Part shown: piece after piece, positions 30,073-39,042 of the stretch
Position numbering within the stretch: position 1 is the first letter of the stretch
Layout of the letters: every line of letters begins with the position of its first letter
Source: DASUFF01 sp036274695
GTDB lineage: Bacteria > UBA10199 > JACPAL01 > GCA-016699445
Reading direction: 5' to 3'
Length of the DNA stretch: 57,641 nucleotides
Assembly: GCA_036274695.1 (NCBI GenBank)
Contig: DASUFF010000124.1
Coordinates: 1 to 57,641 of the forward strand
Made by a program: the position numbers and the translations under genes
Notes under the pieces: model-generated
Databases searched by the model: none
Seen by the model: the letters and a program-made list of their open reading frames with translations, nothing else
Told to the model about the DNA's origin: nothing

Positions 30073-30709
30073 GCTTTATCAGAGGCATCAGGCTGCCTTC
30101 GACCGCTATCAATCCCTCCTGTTGAAATGGAATGAAAAGATCAATCTGACTGCCATCACATCTCCTAATGAGATTGCCGAAAGACATTTTCAAGACTCTC
30201 TTGCGCTGATCCCTGCTCTGCAAGCATGGGGTGACTCTGAAAATGTTTCACGTGAAACATTTTCAGAGGGGCTCAGTCTCTTGGACCTGGGTGCCGGAGG
30301 TGGATTTCCCGGGATCCCTCTGAAGATCGCGATGCCCTCATGGAAGGTGACCTTAGTGGACTCGGTCAAGAAGAAGTGTGACTTTATGAAAGAGGTGGTT
30401 CGTTCGCTAGCCCTGTCCGATGTTGAAATCCGCCACCAAGCCCTAGAGCCGAATCAACCCTTGGGTCCCTTTGACCTGGTAATAACCCGTGCGGCCTTCT
30501 CTCTGACTAAGTTTCTGGAGCTGGGGGCCTTACACTTAAATCCAAGTGGCCGGATGGTTGCTTATAAGGGAATGGAGATTGAGGCGGAGATTAAGGAAGC
30601 GGAGGAGACTCGCTTAAGGCACCAACTCTCCCCCTTTAAGAGCTATATCTATCGGCTCCCAGTCTCAAAGGCTCAGCGCCAGCTGATCATGACTCAAAGC
30701 CTAAGCTAA
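30062..30709 (+). CDS. rsmG: 16S rRNA 7-methylguanosine methyltransferase RsmG
   Basis: The 215-residue protein has the RsmG start (YQSLLLKWNEKINLTAIT), the SAM-binding LLDLGAGGGFPGIPLKI and later VITRAAFSLTKFLELG. It methylates G527 of 16S rRNA. A perfect parS palindrome is embedded in frame and encodes ENVSRETFSE (about residues 60-69), just before motif I; this part is an insertion tolerated by the protein. It overlaps mnmG by 11 bp, and its stop overlaps the stop of the convergent lipoprotein gene in CTAA. Confidence 0.95.
   Translation: MLAELYQRHQAAFDRYQSLLLKWNEKINLTAITSPNEIAERHFQDSLALIPALQAWGDSENVSRETFSEGLSLLDLGAGGGFPGIPLKIAMPSWKVTLVDSVKKKCDFMKEVVRSLALSDVEIRHQALEPNQPLGPFDLVITRAAFSLTKFLELGALHLNPSGRMVAYKGMEIEAEIKEAEETRLRHQLSPFKSYIYRLPVSKAQRQLIMTQSLS
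30235..30268. other. parS site inside rsmG, extended 34-bp palindrome
   Basis: TGTTTCACGTGAAACA at 30244-30259 is the exact consensus parS, the ParB/Spo0J loading site. It is the centre of a perfect palindrome that extends to 30235-30268. It lies in the coding frame of rsmG, about 900 bp before parA. Confidence 0.95.
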
Positions 30710-31020
30710 AGATCAGCACAAGCATTTCCCACCCCATCCCCGTCTTCATCGGCCTGATCTAGATTAGAGATGGTGGGGCAGTTGTCGCTCTCATCCAGAA
30801 TGGAGTCGTAATCCGTATCTTCGGTAGGCAAGGAGCTTGTGCCTAACTTGGTGTGGTGAACGATCTCCGAGTCTCCTTCCGAAGGTGTGTCGGCCAATTC
30901 GGTGGGAATGCCTTCGGAGCGTCCGGTGGTATCGGTAAGGCCAGCTTCCGTACAACCGTTAATAATCCAAAGCTGGGTGGTGATCAGAAGCAGGAAGAGA
31001 GTTTTTTTGATAGCTCGCAT
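30706..31020 (-). CDS. Small lipoprotein with thrombospondin type-3 Ca-binding repeat
   Basis: From ATG 31020 the protein is 104 residues: signal MRAIKKTLFLLLITTQLW, lipobox IINGC, a Ser/Thr/Glu-rich linker and a C-terminal calcium-binding motif, DTDYDSILDESDNCPT then DQADEDGDGVGNACADL, the typical Asp-rich TSP3 repeat. GGAGGG 4-5 nt before this ATG fixes the start. It is lipid-anchored and may bind Ca2+ at the surface. It sits in antisense orientation between rsmG and parA, interrupting an otherwise co-directional cluster, and was probably inserted there. Confidence 0.82.
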   Translation of the reverse strand: MRAIKKTLFLLLITTQLWIINGCTEAGLTDTTGRSEGIPTELADTPSEGDSEIVHHTKLGTSSLPTEDTDYDSILDESDNCPTISNLDQADEDGDGVGNACADL

Positions 31021-31089
31021 GAGCCCTCCAAAATTCCCCCGTAAGGGACGTATCGGAAGGAGGGGCGTGGCCAGTTGTGCCGGCAGGTT

Positions 31090-31105
31090 TGTTTCACGTG
31101 AAACA
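31090..31105. other. parS site upstream of parA
   Basis: A second perfect TGTTTCACGTGAAACA lies 58 bp before parA and 70 bp upstream of the lipoprotein start. ParB bound here could also affect transcription of both neighbours. Two sites 846 bp apart support a functional ParABS nucleation region near the origin. Confidence 0.95.
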
Positions 31106-31162
31106 TTTTTTCTTGCCATGATCTTCCTTCTGACATAACCTGACACGAAAGATATCTCATAA

Positions 31163-31954
31163 ATGACTGTAATCATTGGATTTTGTAACCAGAAAGGTGG
31201 GGTCGGTAAGACGACCACCGCAATCAATCTGGCCGCATCCGTAGCGGCGGCGGAAAAGCGTACCCTTCTTTTGGACTTTGATCCTCAGGCCAATGCGAGT
31301 AGTGGTATCGGTATCCAAAAAAACTCATTAAATTCAAATAGTTATACACTTATCCAGGGGAAAACAACCGTAGAACCAACCAAGACAAGCCTGGAATACT
31401 TGGATATCATCCCCGGGACCTCCGATTTGGTGGGGGCGGAAGTCGAGTTGGTGGCGCAGGTGGGCCGGGAGTTTCGGCTTAAGAAATGCCTCGAGCCCTA
31501 TCTGAAGGACTACGAATATATTTTCATCGATTCACCCCCGTCGCTGGGACTTCTGACTTTAAACGTGCTGACGGCGGCGAACTCTCTCATCGTCCCCGTT
31601 CAGTGCGAGTATTATGCACTCGAGGGTTTGGCTGATCTGACGCGCACGATCGATCTCGTTCAAAGCTCCCTCAATCAGAATTTGAAGGTCGCCGGCATCC
31701 TCCTGACGATGTACGACGCGCGCAACAATCTGGCGCACGAGGTGGAGAGCGAGATCCGCAAACACTTCGGCGACCTGGTTTACCGCACGGTGATCGCTCG
31801 CAATGTCCGCCTGTCGGAGGCCCCCAGTCACGGCAAGCCGGTCCTGCTCTACGACGTGAAATCCAAGGGGGCTCAGAGCTATTTGGAATTGGCCCAGGAA
31901 TTTTTGGAACGAGTCGCCAACATCGCGCCCGCCGCGGCGGCGCGTGTGGCTTAA
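31163..31954 (+). CDS. parA: Chromosome partitioning ATPase ParA/Soj
   Basis: The 263-residue protein starts MTVIIGFCNQKGGVGKTTT with the deviant Walker A motif (Lys11, Lys16), followed by LLDFDPQANASSGIG and IFIDSPPSLGLLTLNVL. It has no N-terminal helix-turn-helix, so it is a chromosomal Soj-type ParA. It binds DNA and moves ParB-parS complexes. parS at 31090 lies in its upstream region, and parB follows after 17 bp. Confidence 0.97.
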   Translation: MTVIIGFCNQKGGVGKTTTAINLAASVAAAEKRTLLLDFDPQANASSGIGIQKNSLNSNSYTLIQGKTTVEPTKTSLEYLDIIPGTSDLVGAEVELVAQVGREFRLKKCLEPYLKDYEYIFIDSPPSLGLLTLNVLTAANSLIVPVQCEYYALEGLADLTRTIDLVQSSLNQNLKVAGILLTMYDARNNLAHEVESEIRKHFGDLVYRTVIARNVRLSEAPSHGKPVLLYDVKSKGAQSYLELAQEFLERVANIAPAAAARVA

Positions 31955-31971
31955 TCTATAAGGAGAGTCGA

Positions 31972-32865
31972 ATGGATCCTCAAAAGAAGGGGCTGGGCCG
32001 TGGAATCGCATCTCTCATTCCCGTCAAGAAGGAGAGCGTGCCTACGGAGACGGCTCCCCAGGTGTCCGAAGACTCCAAGCCCTATCTGACAGTCCCCATC
32101 GATCAAGTGGTCCCCAATCCCCATCAACCCCGCAAATATTTCGACGAAGAAAAGATTGAGGAATTGGCCACCTCTATAAAGGAGAAGGGTATCCTCCACC
32201 CACTCCTTGTCGCGAGGCGCTCCGACGGCCGGATGGACTTGGTTTCAGGCGAGCGGCGCCTTCGGGCGGCCAAGGTCGCGGGATTGGCGGATATCCCGGT
32301 CATCGTTCGCGAAGAGACCGGGCCCTCCGAGATCTTGGAATTGGCCATCATTGAAAATGTTCAAAGAGAGGACTTGGACCCCATCGAAGAAGGCGCCGCC
32401 TATCAGGAGTTGATGGACAAGTTCGGCTATACCCAGGAGCAGGTCGCTCAGAAGGTGGGGAAGGATCGAGCCACCGTCGCCAACATTTTAAGGCTCCAGA
32501 AGCTTTCGACCAAGGCCAAGCAGGCCCTCCAGGCTGGTAAAATCTCCGTGGGCCATGCGCGGGCTTTGCTCGCGGTGCCGGAGATCGAGAAGCAAATCTA
32601 TTTCATCGACCATATCGCCGAAGAGGGCTGGTCGGTCCGCGAGCTTGAGCTCCGCGTGGCCGCAAAACGCGTCTTAAAACCGGGAAAGAAAGGTCGCGAA
32701 TTAAAACCCCTCCCTCCCAAATACGTGAGCCTTTTGGACACAATGAGACGTCGCCTGGGCACTCAGGTTCGGCTCGTTCCCTCGGGCGAAAAAGGAAAAA
32801 TTATCATTGAATATTATTCGGAATCGGACTTAGATCGCCTCTATCAATCGCTCATCCGCGCATGA
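31972..32865 (+). CDS. parB: Chromosome partitioning protein ParB/Spo0J
   Basis: The 297-residue protein has VPNPHQPRKYFDEEKIEELA, the CTP-binding GERRLRAAK (about 93-101), ENVQREDLDPIEEGAAYQEL, and the helix-turn-helix YTQEQVAQKVGKDRATVANI that reads parS, then a C-terminal dimer domain. It loads at the two parS sites and spreads as a CTP-dependent clamp. Start ATG 31972 follows GGAGAG. The N-terminal GLGRGIASLIP is the usual ParA-interacting start. Confidence 0.97.
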   Translation: MDPQKKGLGRGIASLIPVKKESVPTETAPQVSEDSKPYLTVPIDQVVPNPHQPRKYFDEEKIEELATSIKEKGILHPLLVARRSDGRMDLVSGERRLRAAKVAGLADIPVIVREETGPSEILELAIIENVQREDLDPIEEGAAYQELMDKFGYTQEQVAQKVGKDRATVANILRLQKLSTKAKQALQAGKISVGHARALLAVPEIEKQIYFIDHIAEEGWSVRELELRVAAKRVLKPGKKGRELKPLPPKYVSLLDTMRRRLGTQVRLVPSGEKGKIIIEYYSESDLDRLYQSLIRA

Positions 32866-32890
32866 GCCGCATTAATGAAGGGGGTTTTCT

Positions 32891-33295
32891 ATGTTCGGTG
32901 AAAAAGGGGGTCGTGACATGACTACATCTGGACCCATCAGCGGTCTGCTCGAAAAAGGGTGTGAATTTGAGGGGAAGCTCACCTTCGAAGGCACGGTCCG
33001 CATCAACGGTAAATTCAGCGGGGAGATCTTCTCGGAAGGAACCCTCGTGATCGGCGAAGGCGCCAGCATCGACGGCAAAGTAGATGTGGGCAACGTCATC
33101 GTTCACGGCGAAATCAAGGGCACCATCACGGCCCATGACCGCATCGAGATGCATACTCCGGCGGTCGTCCAGGGTGACATCACGGCCCAGACCCTGGTCA
33201 TCGACGAAGGCGTCATCTTCGAAGGCAGTTGCGCCATGGGCAAGAAGGCCACCGTTCGCTCCATCGACAGCGCCAAGTCGGCCATCCCGTCTTAA
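32891..33295 (+). CDS. Bactofilin, cytoskeletal polymer protein
   Basis: The 134-residue protein is built of short beta-helix repeats with regular Gly (FEGTVRINGKFSGEIFSEGT, LVIGEGASIDGKVDVGNV), the DUF583/bactofilin pattern. Bactofilins self-assemble without nucleotides. In Myxococcus they hold ParABS at subpolar regions, so the place right behind parB is meaningful. GGGGG 6 nt before ATG 32891 supports this start over ATG 32918. A terminator follows at 33351-33382. Confidence 0.93.
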   Translation: MFGEKGGRDMTTSGPISGLLEKGCEFEGKLTFEGTVRINGKFSGEIFSEGTLVIGEGASIDGKVDVGNVIVHGEIKGTITAHDRIEMHTPAVVQGDITAQTLVIDEGVIFEGSCAMGKKATVRSIDSAKSAIPS

Positions 33296-33318
33296 TAGGC
33301 GGAATTTCCAGCCTTCTC

Positions 33319-33346
33319 TTGACACAGTTCGTCACTGAGATATAGC
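33319..33346 (+). promoter_or_regulatory. Likely promoter of the ATP synthase operon
   Basis: TTGACA (33319-33324), a 16-bp spacer and TATAGC (33341-33346) form a sigma-70-like promoter 57 bp upstream of atpF'. The start of transcription would fall within the left arm of the terminator hairpin at 33351-33382. Confidence 0.55.
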
Positions 33347-33350
33347 GTGC

Positions 33351-33382
33351 AGCGCCCGTTCCGAAAGGGACGGGCGCTTTTT
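33351..33382 (+). terminator. Intrinsic terminator after bactofilin, before the atp genes
   Basis: AGCGCCCGTTCC, loop GAAA, GGGACGGGCGCT, followed by a run of five T: a 12-bp stem with one G-U pair and a stable GNRA tetraloop. It should end transcription from the parAB-bactofilin side. It overlaps the expected start of the atp transcript. Confidence 0.85.
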
Positions 33383-33402
33383 CGTTCTACTAAGGGCACA
33401 TT

Positions 33403-33834
33403 GTGATTGATCTCAGTGTAAATGAAACAGCCTTGTTTCAGTGGGCCATCTTCATGATCGCCTTCCTGATCCTGAACTTCGGCATTTTCCGCCCGGTGCT
33501 TCGCATTTTGGAAGAACGCAAAGCCAAGACCGTCGGTGAAAAGGAAACGGCGCTGAAGCTCAACGAGAAATCCCAAGAAATGCGGACCGTCTACGACAAG
33601 AAGATGGAGGAAGCCCGTCTCGAAGGCATCCGTAAGAAGGATGTTTTGAGAACCAGCGGCGAGAAGTATGTCGATGATCTTCTGAAGAAAACGCGCGGGG
33701 AGACGGAATCGTCCATGGAAGCCGCGCGGGGCGAGATCGACCGCCAGTCCAAGGAAGCGGCCCTTCAACTTCGCCAGCAAGCCCGCGACCTGGGCCGCGA
33801 GATCGCGGTCAAGGTTTTGGAGAGGAACCTCTGA
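33403..33834 (+). CDS. atpF': ATP synthase subunit b' (second peripheral stalk subunit)
   Basis: The 143-residue protein has one N-terminal membrane helix (ALFQWAIFMIAFLILNFGIF) and then a long charged coiled coil with heptad-like Glu/Lys/Arg, the pattern of Fo b-type subunits. Two different b-type genes in a row mean that the peripheral stalk is a b-b' heterodimer, as in many deltaproteobacteria and phototrophs. The start GTG 33403 follows AAGGG. The stop overlaps the next ATG (TGATG). Confidence 0.9.
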   Translation: MIDLSVNETALFQWAIFMIAFLILNFGIFRPVLRILEERKAKTVGEKETALKLNEKSQEMRTVYDKKMEEARLEGIRKKDVLRTSGEKYVDDLLKKTRGETESSMEAARGEIDRQSKEAALQLRQQARDLGREIAVKVLERNL

Positions 33835-34325
33835 TGCATGAGATCCTGGAAGCCGGCATCCATTGGAGTCTGATTAACTTCGCCATTTTTGTGGGAGTTC
33901 TTTTCTTTTTCCTGCGGAAGCCGGTTCAGGAGTTTTGGAAGAGCCGCGAAGGGCAAATCCGTTTCGAGCTGGAGGAATCCGAGCGCTTGAGCCGCGAAGC
34001 CAAGGCCCAGAACGATGAGCTGAAGACCCAGCTCTCTCGCCTGGACTCCGAATCAAAGGATCTGATCCTCTCCCTCGAGCGCGAAGGGGAGTTGGAGAAG
34101 AAGCAATTGATGGAAGAGGGCCAGCGCCGTTCCGAACGGCTGAAACAGGACGCGATCCGGATCGTCGAACAGGAGTCCCGCAAGGCCCGCGAAACCCTCA
34201 AGGAACAGGTGGCCAATCTGGCCTTGGATACGGCCGAAAGAATGATTCAGGACAATATTCAGCCTCAAGATCAGCAAAAGCTTTCGGACCAGTACGTTTC
34301 CGGTCTGGAAAGGCAGGCGGTATGA
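33834..34325 (+). CDS. atpF: ATP synthase subunit b
   Basis: The 163-residue protein has a single membrane helix near the start (SLINFAIFVGVLFFFLRKPV) with the usual KPV...FW...R turn and a coiled-coil tail ending in LDTAERMI. It forms the peripheral stalk with b'. The start overlaps the previous stop by 1 bp and the end overlaps atpH by 4 bp, so the three genes are translationally coupled. Confidence 0.95.
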   Translation: MHEILEAGIHWSLINFAIFVGVLFFFLRKPVQEFWKSREGQIRFELEESERLSREAKAQNDELKTQLSRLDSESKDLILSLEREGELEKKQLMEEGQRRSERLKQDAIRIVEQESRKARETLKEQVANLALDTAERMIQDNIQPQDQQKLSDQYVSGLERQAV

Positions 34326-34885
34326 AGGGCGGCTCCATCTTCGGTTCCCTGCCCAGACGGTATGCGCGGGCGCTAATCCAGATCGCTCAGGAAGAAAACG
34401 CCGTCGAGGGTTACGGGTCGTCGTTGGCCGAGACCGTGAATGCCTTGCAAGCCGATGCCGGGGGCCCGTCCTTCCTTAAGACGTTGGCCGACGAATCCAT
34501 CGATTTCAATGACCGCCTTCGAGCCCTCGAAGAAGTGGCCGATCGCTTGAACGTCCCGGCCCTCTTTAAGAATTTCCTAAGCCTCCTGATCAAGAAGGAG
34601 CGCATGGAGATACTGCCGGAAATCTCCCGCGAATATCTGGCCTTGCAGGACGAGATTCTCGGCATCGTTCGGGTCGCCGTCGTGACGCCGGCCGGTCCTT
34701 CGGAAGATCTCTTAAGCCGGACGCAGTCCGTTCTTTCCCAGCGCCTGCAAAAGAAGATCGTGTCGCACGGGGAGGCGGATCCTTCGCTGATCGGCGGCAT
34801 CGTGCTTCGCGTGAACCACACGGTCTACGACGGATCGATCAAAAAGGAATTGGAACGCATCAAGAACGCAATGATCAACGCCTAG
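34322..34885 (+). CDS. atpH: ATP synthase subunit delta
   Basis: The 187-residue protein starts RRYARALIQIAQEENAVEGY and ends with VDPSLIGG-like (GEADPSLIGGIVLRVNHTVY DGSIK region), the OSCP/delta signature. It links F1 to the peripheral stalk. Length and motifs are normal. It overlaps atpF by 4 bp and lies 25 bp before atpA. Confidence 0.96.
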   Translation: MKGGSIFGSLPRRYARALIQIAQEENAVEGYGSSLAETVNALQADAGGPSFLKTLADESIDFNDRLRALEEVADRLNVPALFKNFLSLLIKKERMEILPEISREYLALQDEILGIVRVAVVTPAGPSEDLLSRTQSVLSQRLQKKIVSHGEADPSLIGGIVLRVNHTVYDGSIKKELERIKNAMINA

Positions 34886-34910
34886 GAAGGTCTTTTTTTA
34901 AGGAGAGGTT

Positions 34911-36419
<1,509 letters not shown>

Positions 36420-36428
36420 GGAAACCTT

Positions 36429-37319
36429 TTGGCGACGTTAAAAACAATTCGAAAGCGGATCATCTCGGTCAAGAACACCCAGAAGATCACGAAGGCCATG
36501 AAGATGGTGGCCGCGGCCAAACTTCGCCGGGCCCAGACGCGCCTCATCAACGCGCGTCCTTACTCGACGAAGATGAACGACCTGCTGGGCAACATGGTCA
36601 AGCTGATCGGTCCCAAGGCCCATCCGATTTTCCAGCCCCGCGAAGAAGTGAAGAAGGCGGAGTTCCTGATCCTCACTTCGGATCGCGGTCTTTGCGGCGG
36701 GTTTAACGGCAACCTCCTTCGCCGCGTCGACGCCTATCTAAAGGGGCAGCAGGCGAAGACACCAGAAATCACCTTGACGGTGGTCGGCAAAAAAGGACGC
36801 GACTTTTTCCGCTCCCGCAAACGGGAGCCGGAAAACATCATCACCGGCATTCCGGATAATTTTCCTTTCGAAGAGGCGCTCAAGATCGCGGAACATCAGA
36901 TCGCGGGCTATCAGGAAGGCCAGTTCGACGAGTTCTACCTGGTCTACAATTTCTTCCGTTCCGCGATTTCCCAGGAAACCCGCATTGAAAAGATTCTTCC
37001 GCTCTCGTTCCAACCGGTCCCGGAAGGCGCGGCGGCCCAACCGAGCGACAAGTACGTGCCTGAATATATCTACGAACCCTCGCGCCAGGCCATTTTGGAA
37101 AAGCTGATTCCCCGCGCGGTGGCCACGATCATCCACCGGGCTTTTTTGGAATCGATCGCGGGCGAGTTCGGCGCGCGCATGATGGCGATGGAAAACGCCA
37201 CGAACAACTCGAAGGAAATGATCGCGAGCCTGACGCTCGAAATGAACCGTCTGCGCCAGGCGGTCATCACCACGGAATTGATGGACATCGTCAATGGCGC
37301 TGAGTCTTTGAAGAAATAA
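36429..37319 (+). CDS. atpG: ATP synthase subunit gamma
   Basis: The 296-residue protein begins MATLKTIRKRIISVKNTQKI, continues with TKAMKMVAAAKLRRAQ, and has LTSDRGLCGGFNGNLLR and a C-terminal NRLRQAVITTELMDIVNGAE; both helices of the rotating coiled coil are present. It uses a TTG start (36429) with GGAAA just before it, a weaker start than its neighbours have. An intercistronic hairpin follows before atpD. Confidence 0.97.
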   Translation: MATLKTIRKRIISVKNTQKITKAMKMVAAAKLRRAQTRLINARPYSTKMNDLLGNMVKLIGPKAHPIFQPREEVKKAEFLILTSDRGLCGGFNGNLLRRVDAYLKGQQAKTPEITLTVVGKKGRDFFRSRKREPENIITGIPDNFPFEEALKIAEHQIAGYQEGQFDEFYLVYNFFRSAISQETRIEKILPLSFQPVPEGAAAQPSDKYVPEYIYEPSRQAILEKLIPRAVATIIHRAFLESIAGEFGARMMAMENATNNSKEMIASLTLEMNRLRQAVITTELMDIVNGAESLKK

Positions 37320-37324
37320 TGTAG

Positions 37325-37343
37325 GGGCGCGGTTACCGCGCCC
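37325..37343 (+). repeat. Intercistronic hairpin between atpG and atpD
   Basis: GGGCGCGG-TTA-CCGCGCCC is a perfect 8-bp GC stem with a 3-nt loop, 5 nt after the atpG stop and 17 nt before atpD. No T-run follows. It could protect or process the atp mRNA and help set subunit ratios. A partly similar GTAGGGGCGC stretch lies directly at the thioesterase stop (about 6702). Confidence 0.7.
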
Positions 37344-37359
37344 TTACGCGGAGAACACT

Positions 37360-38781
37360 ATGGAAAGTAAAGAACTCGCTAAGGGCAAACTGACACAGGT
37401 CATCGGACCCGTCGTGGACGTCCAGTTCCCGACTTCCGCGCTTCCGGAGATCTACACCGCCCTGAAGCTCACCAATCCGAACATCAACGACAAGCCCTGG
37501 AACCTGGTGGCCGAAGTGGCCCAGCACTTGGGCGAGAACACCGTTCGCTGCGTGGCTATGGACTCCACCGAAGGCCTCGTGCGCGGCGCGGAAGTCGTCA
37601 ACACGGGCGCGCCCATCCAGATGCCGGTCGGCAAGGAGGCGTTGGGACGCATCTTGAACGTCGTCGGAGATCCGGTGGACGAAGCCGGTCCGGTCAACGC
37701 AAAGAAATTCTATCCCATCCACCGCGCCGCCCCCAAATTCACCGAACAGAGCACGCAGGTTCAGATGTTCGAGACGGGCATCAAGGTCGTCGACCTTTTG
37801 GCCCCTTACGCCCGTGGCGGCAAGATCGGCCTCTTCGGAGGCGCCGGCGTCGGCAAGACCGTTTTGATCATGGAGCTCATCAACAACGTCGGTTCCAAGC
37901 ACGGCGGTTTCTCTGTCTTCGCCGGCGTCGGCGAGCGGACCCGCGAAGGAAACGATCTTTGGCATGAAATGAAGGAGTCGGGCGTTATCTCCAAGACCTG
38001 CCTGGTCTATGGCCAGATGAACGAACCGCCCGGAGCCCGCGCCCGCGTCGGTCTGTCCGCCCTGACCGTCGCCGAATACTTTCGCGATGAAGAGCGCCAG
38101 GACGTGCTCCTCTTCATCGACAACATTTTCCGGTTCACCCAGGCCGGTTCCGAGGTGTCCGCCTTGCTGGGCCGCATCCCGTCGGCCGTTGGTTACCAGC
38201 CGACCTTATCCACCGACTTGGGCGAATTGCAGGAACGCATCACGACAACGACGAAGGGTTCCATCACGTCGGTTCAGGCCATCTATGTTCCGGCCGACGA
38301 CTTGACCGACCCGGCCCCGGCCACCGCATTCGCCCACTTGGACGCGACCACCGTTCTTTCGCGCCAGATCGCCGAGTTGGGCATTTATCCGGCCGTTGAT
38401 CCGCTCGATTCCACCTCCCGCATTCTGACCCCTCAGGTCGTCGGCGAGGAACACTATAAGGTGGCGCGCGACGTTCAGAAGATCCTGCAGCGCTACAAAG
38501 ACCTCCAGGACATCATCGCGATCTTGGGCATGGACGAGCTCTCCGAAGACGACAAATTGGTCGTCGCCCGCGCGCGCAAGATCCAAAAGTTCCTCTCGCA
38601 GCCCTTCTTCGTCGCCGCGCAGTTCACCGGCCTGGAAGGTAAGTACGTCAAGGTTCAGGATACGGTGCGCGCCTTCCGCGAAATCGTCGACGGCAAGCAT
38701 GACGATTTGCCGGAACAGGCCTTTTATCTGGTGGGCACCATCGAAGAGGCGATCGCGAAGGCCCAGAAACTGGCGGCTTAA
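37360..38781 (+). CDS. atpD: ATP synthase subunit beta, catalytic
   Basis: The 473-residue protein has the catalytic P-loop GGAGVGKTVLIMELINN (about 160-176), GERTREGNDL, and ALLGRIPSAVGYQPTLSTDL. Length and motifs are standard. It is the catalytic F1 subunit. It is followed 3 bp later by atpC. Genes for subunits a and c are not in this cluster and must lie elsewhere. Confidence 0.98.
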   Translation: MESKELAKGKLTQVIGPVVDVQFPTSALPEIYTALKLTNPNINDKPWNLVAEVAQHLGENTVRCVAMDSTEGLVRGAEVVNTGAPIQMPVGKEALGRILNVVGDPVDEAGPVNAKKFYPIHRAAPKFTEQSTQVQMFETGIKVVDLLAPYARGGKIGLFGGAGVGKTVLIMELINNVGSKHGGFSVFAGVGERTREGNDLWHEMKESGVISKTCLVYGQMNEPPGARARVGLSALTVAEYFRDEERQDVLLFIDNIFRFTQAGSEVSALLGRIPSAVGYQPTLSTDLGELQERITTTTKGSITSVQAIYVPADDLTDPAPATAFAHLDATTVLSRQIAELGIYPAVDPLDSTSRILTPQVVGEEHYKVARDVQKILQRYKDLQDIIAILGMDELSEDDKLVVARARKIQKFLSQPFFVAAQFTGLEGKYVKVQDTVRAFREIVDGKHDDLPEQAFYLVGTIEEAIAKAQKLAA

Positions 38782-38784
38782 TCT

Positions 38785-39042
38785 ATGGCGATCCAGCTAG
38801 AAATCGTGACCCCCGAGGCGTCGGTGTTGAAGGAGGATGTGGACGAGGTCGTCGCGCCGGGTGCGATGGGCCAGTTCGACGTCCTCCCCGGCCACACCAC
38901 GTTGTTGGCCGAGCTTGAAAAGGGCGCCGTGACGTACGTGAAGGGCGGACAGGCCAAGGCCGTCGTCATCTCCGGCGGTTTTGCGGAGGTGAAGGAAGAT
39001 CACGTGACGATTCTGGCCGACGGCCTCGCCGACAACGCCTAG
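38785..39042 (+). CDS. atpC: ATP synthase subunit epsilon, lacking the C-terminal domain
   Basis: The 85-residue protein has the beta-sandwich of epsilon: LEIVTPEASVLKEDVDEVVA, PGAMGQFDVLPGHTTLLAEL, ISGGFAEVKEDHVTILAD. It stops right there. Typical epsilon subunits are 130-140 residues and carry a C-terminal helical hairpin that blocks ATP hydrolysis; it is absent here with no trace in the following bases. The stop TAG shares CTAG with the stop of the convergent hydrolase gene. Short forms are known in a few other lineages. Confidence 0.92.
   Translation: MAIQLEIVTPEASVLKEDVDEVVAPGAMGQFDVLPGHTTLLAELEKGAVTYVKGGQAKAVVISGGFAEVKEDHVTILADGLADNA

Noticed and set aside
30235..31105. Replication origin next to the parS sites
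   Set aside because: No cluster of DnaA boxes or AT-rich unwinding region and no dnaA or dnaN gene was seen; parS sites only suggest closeness to the origin.
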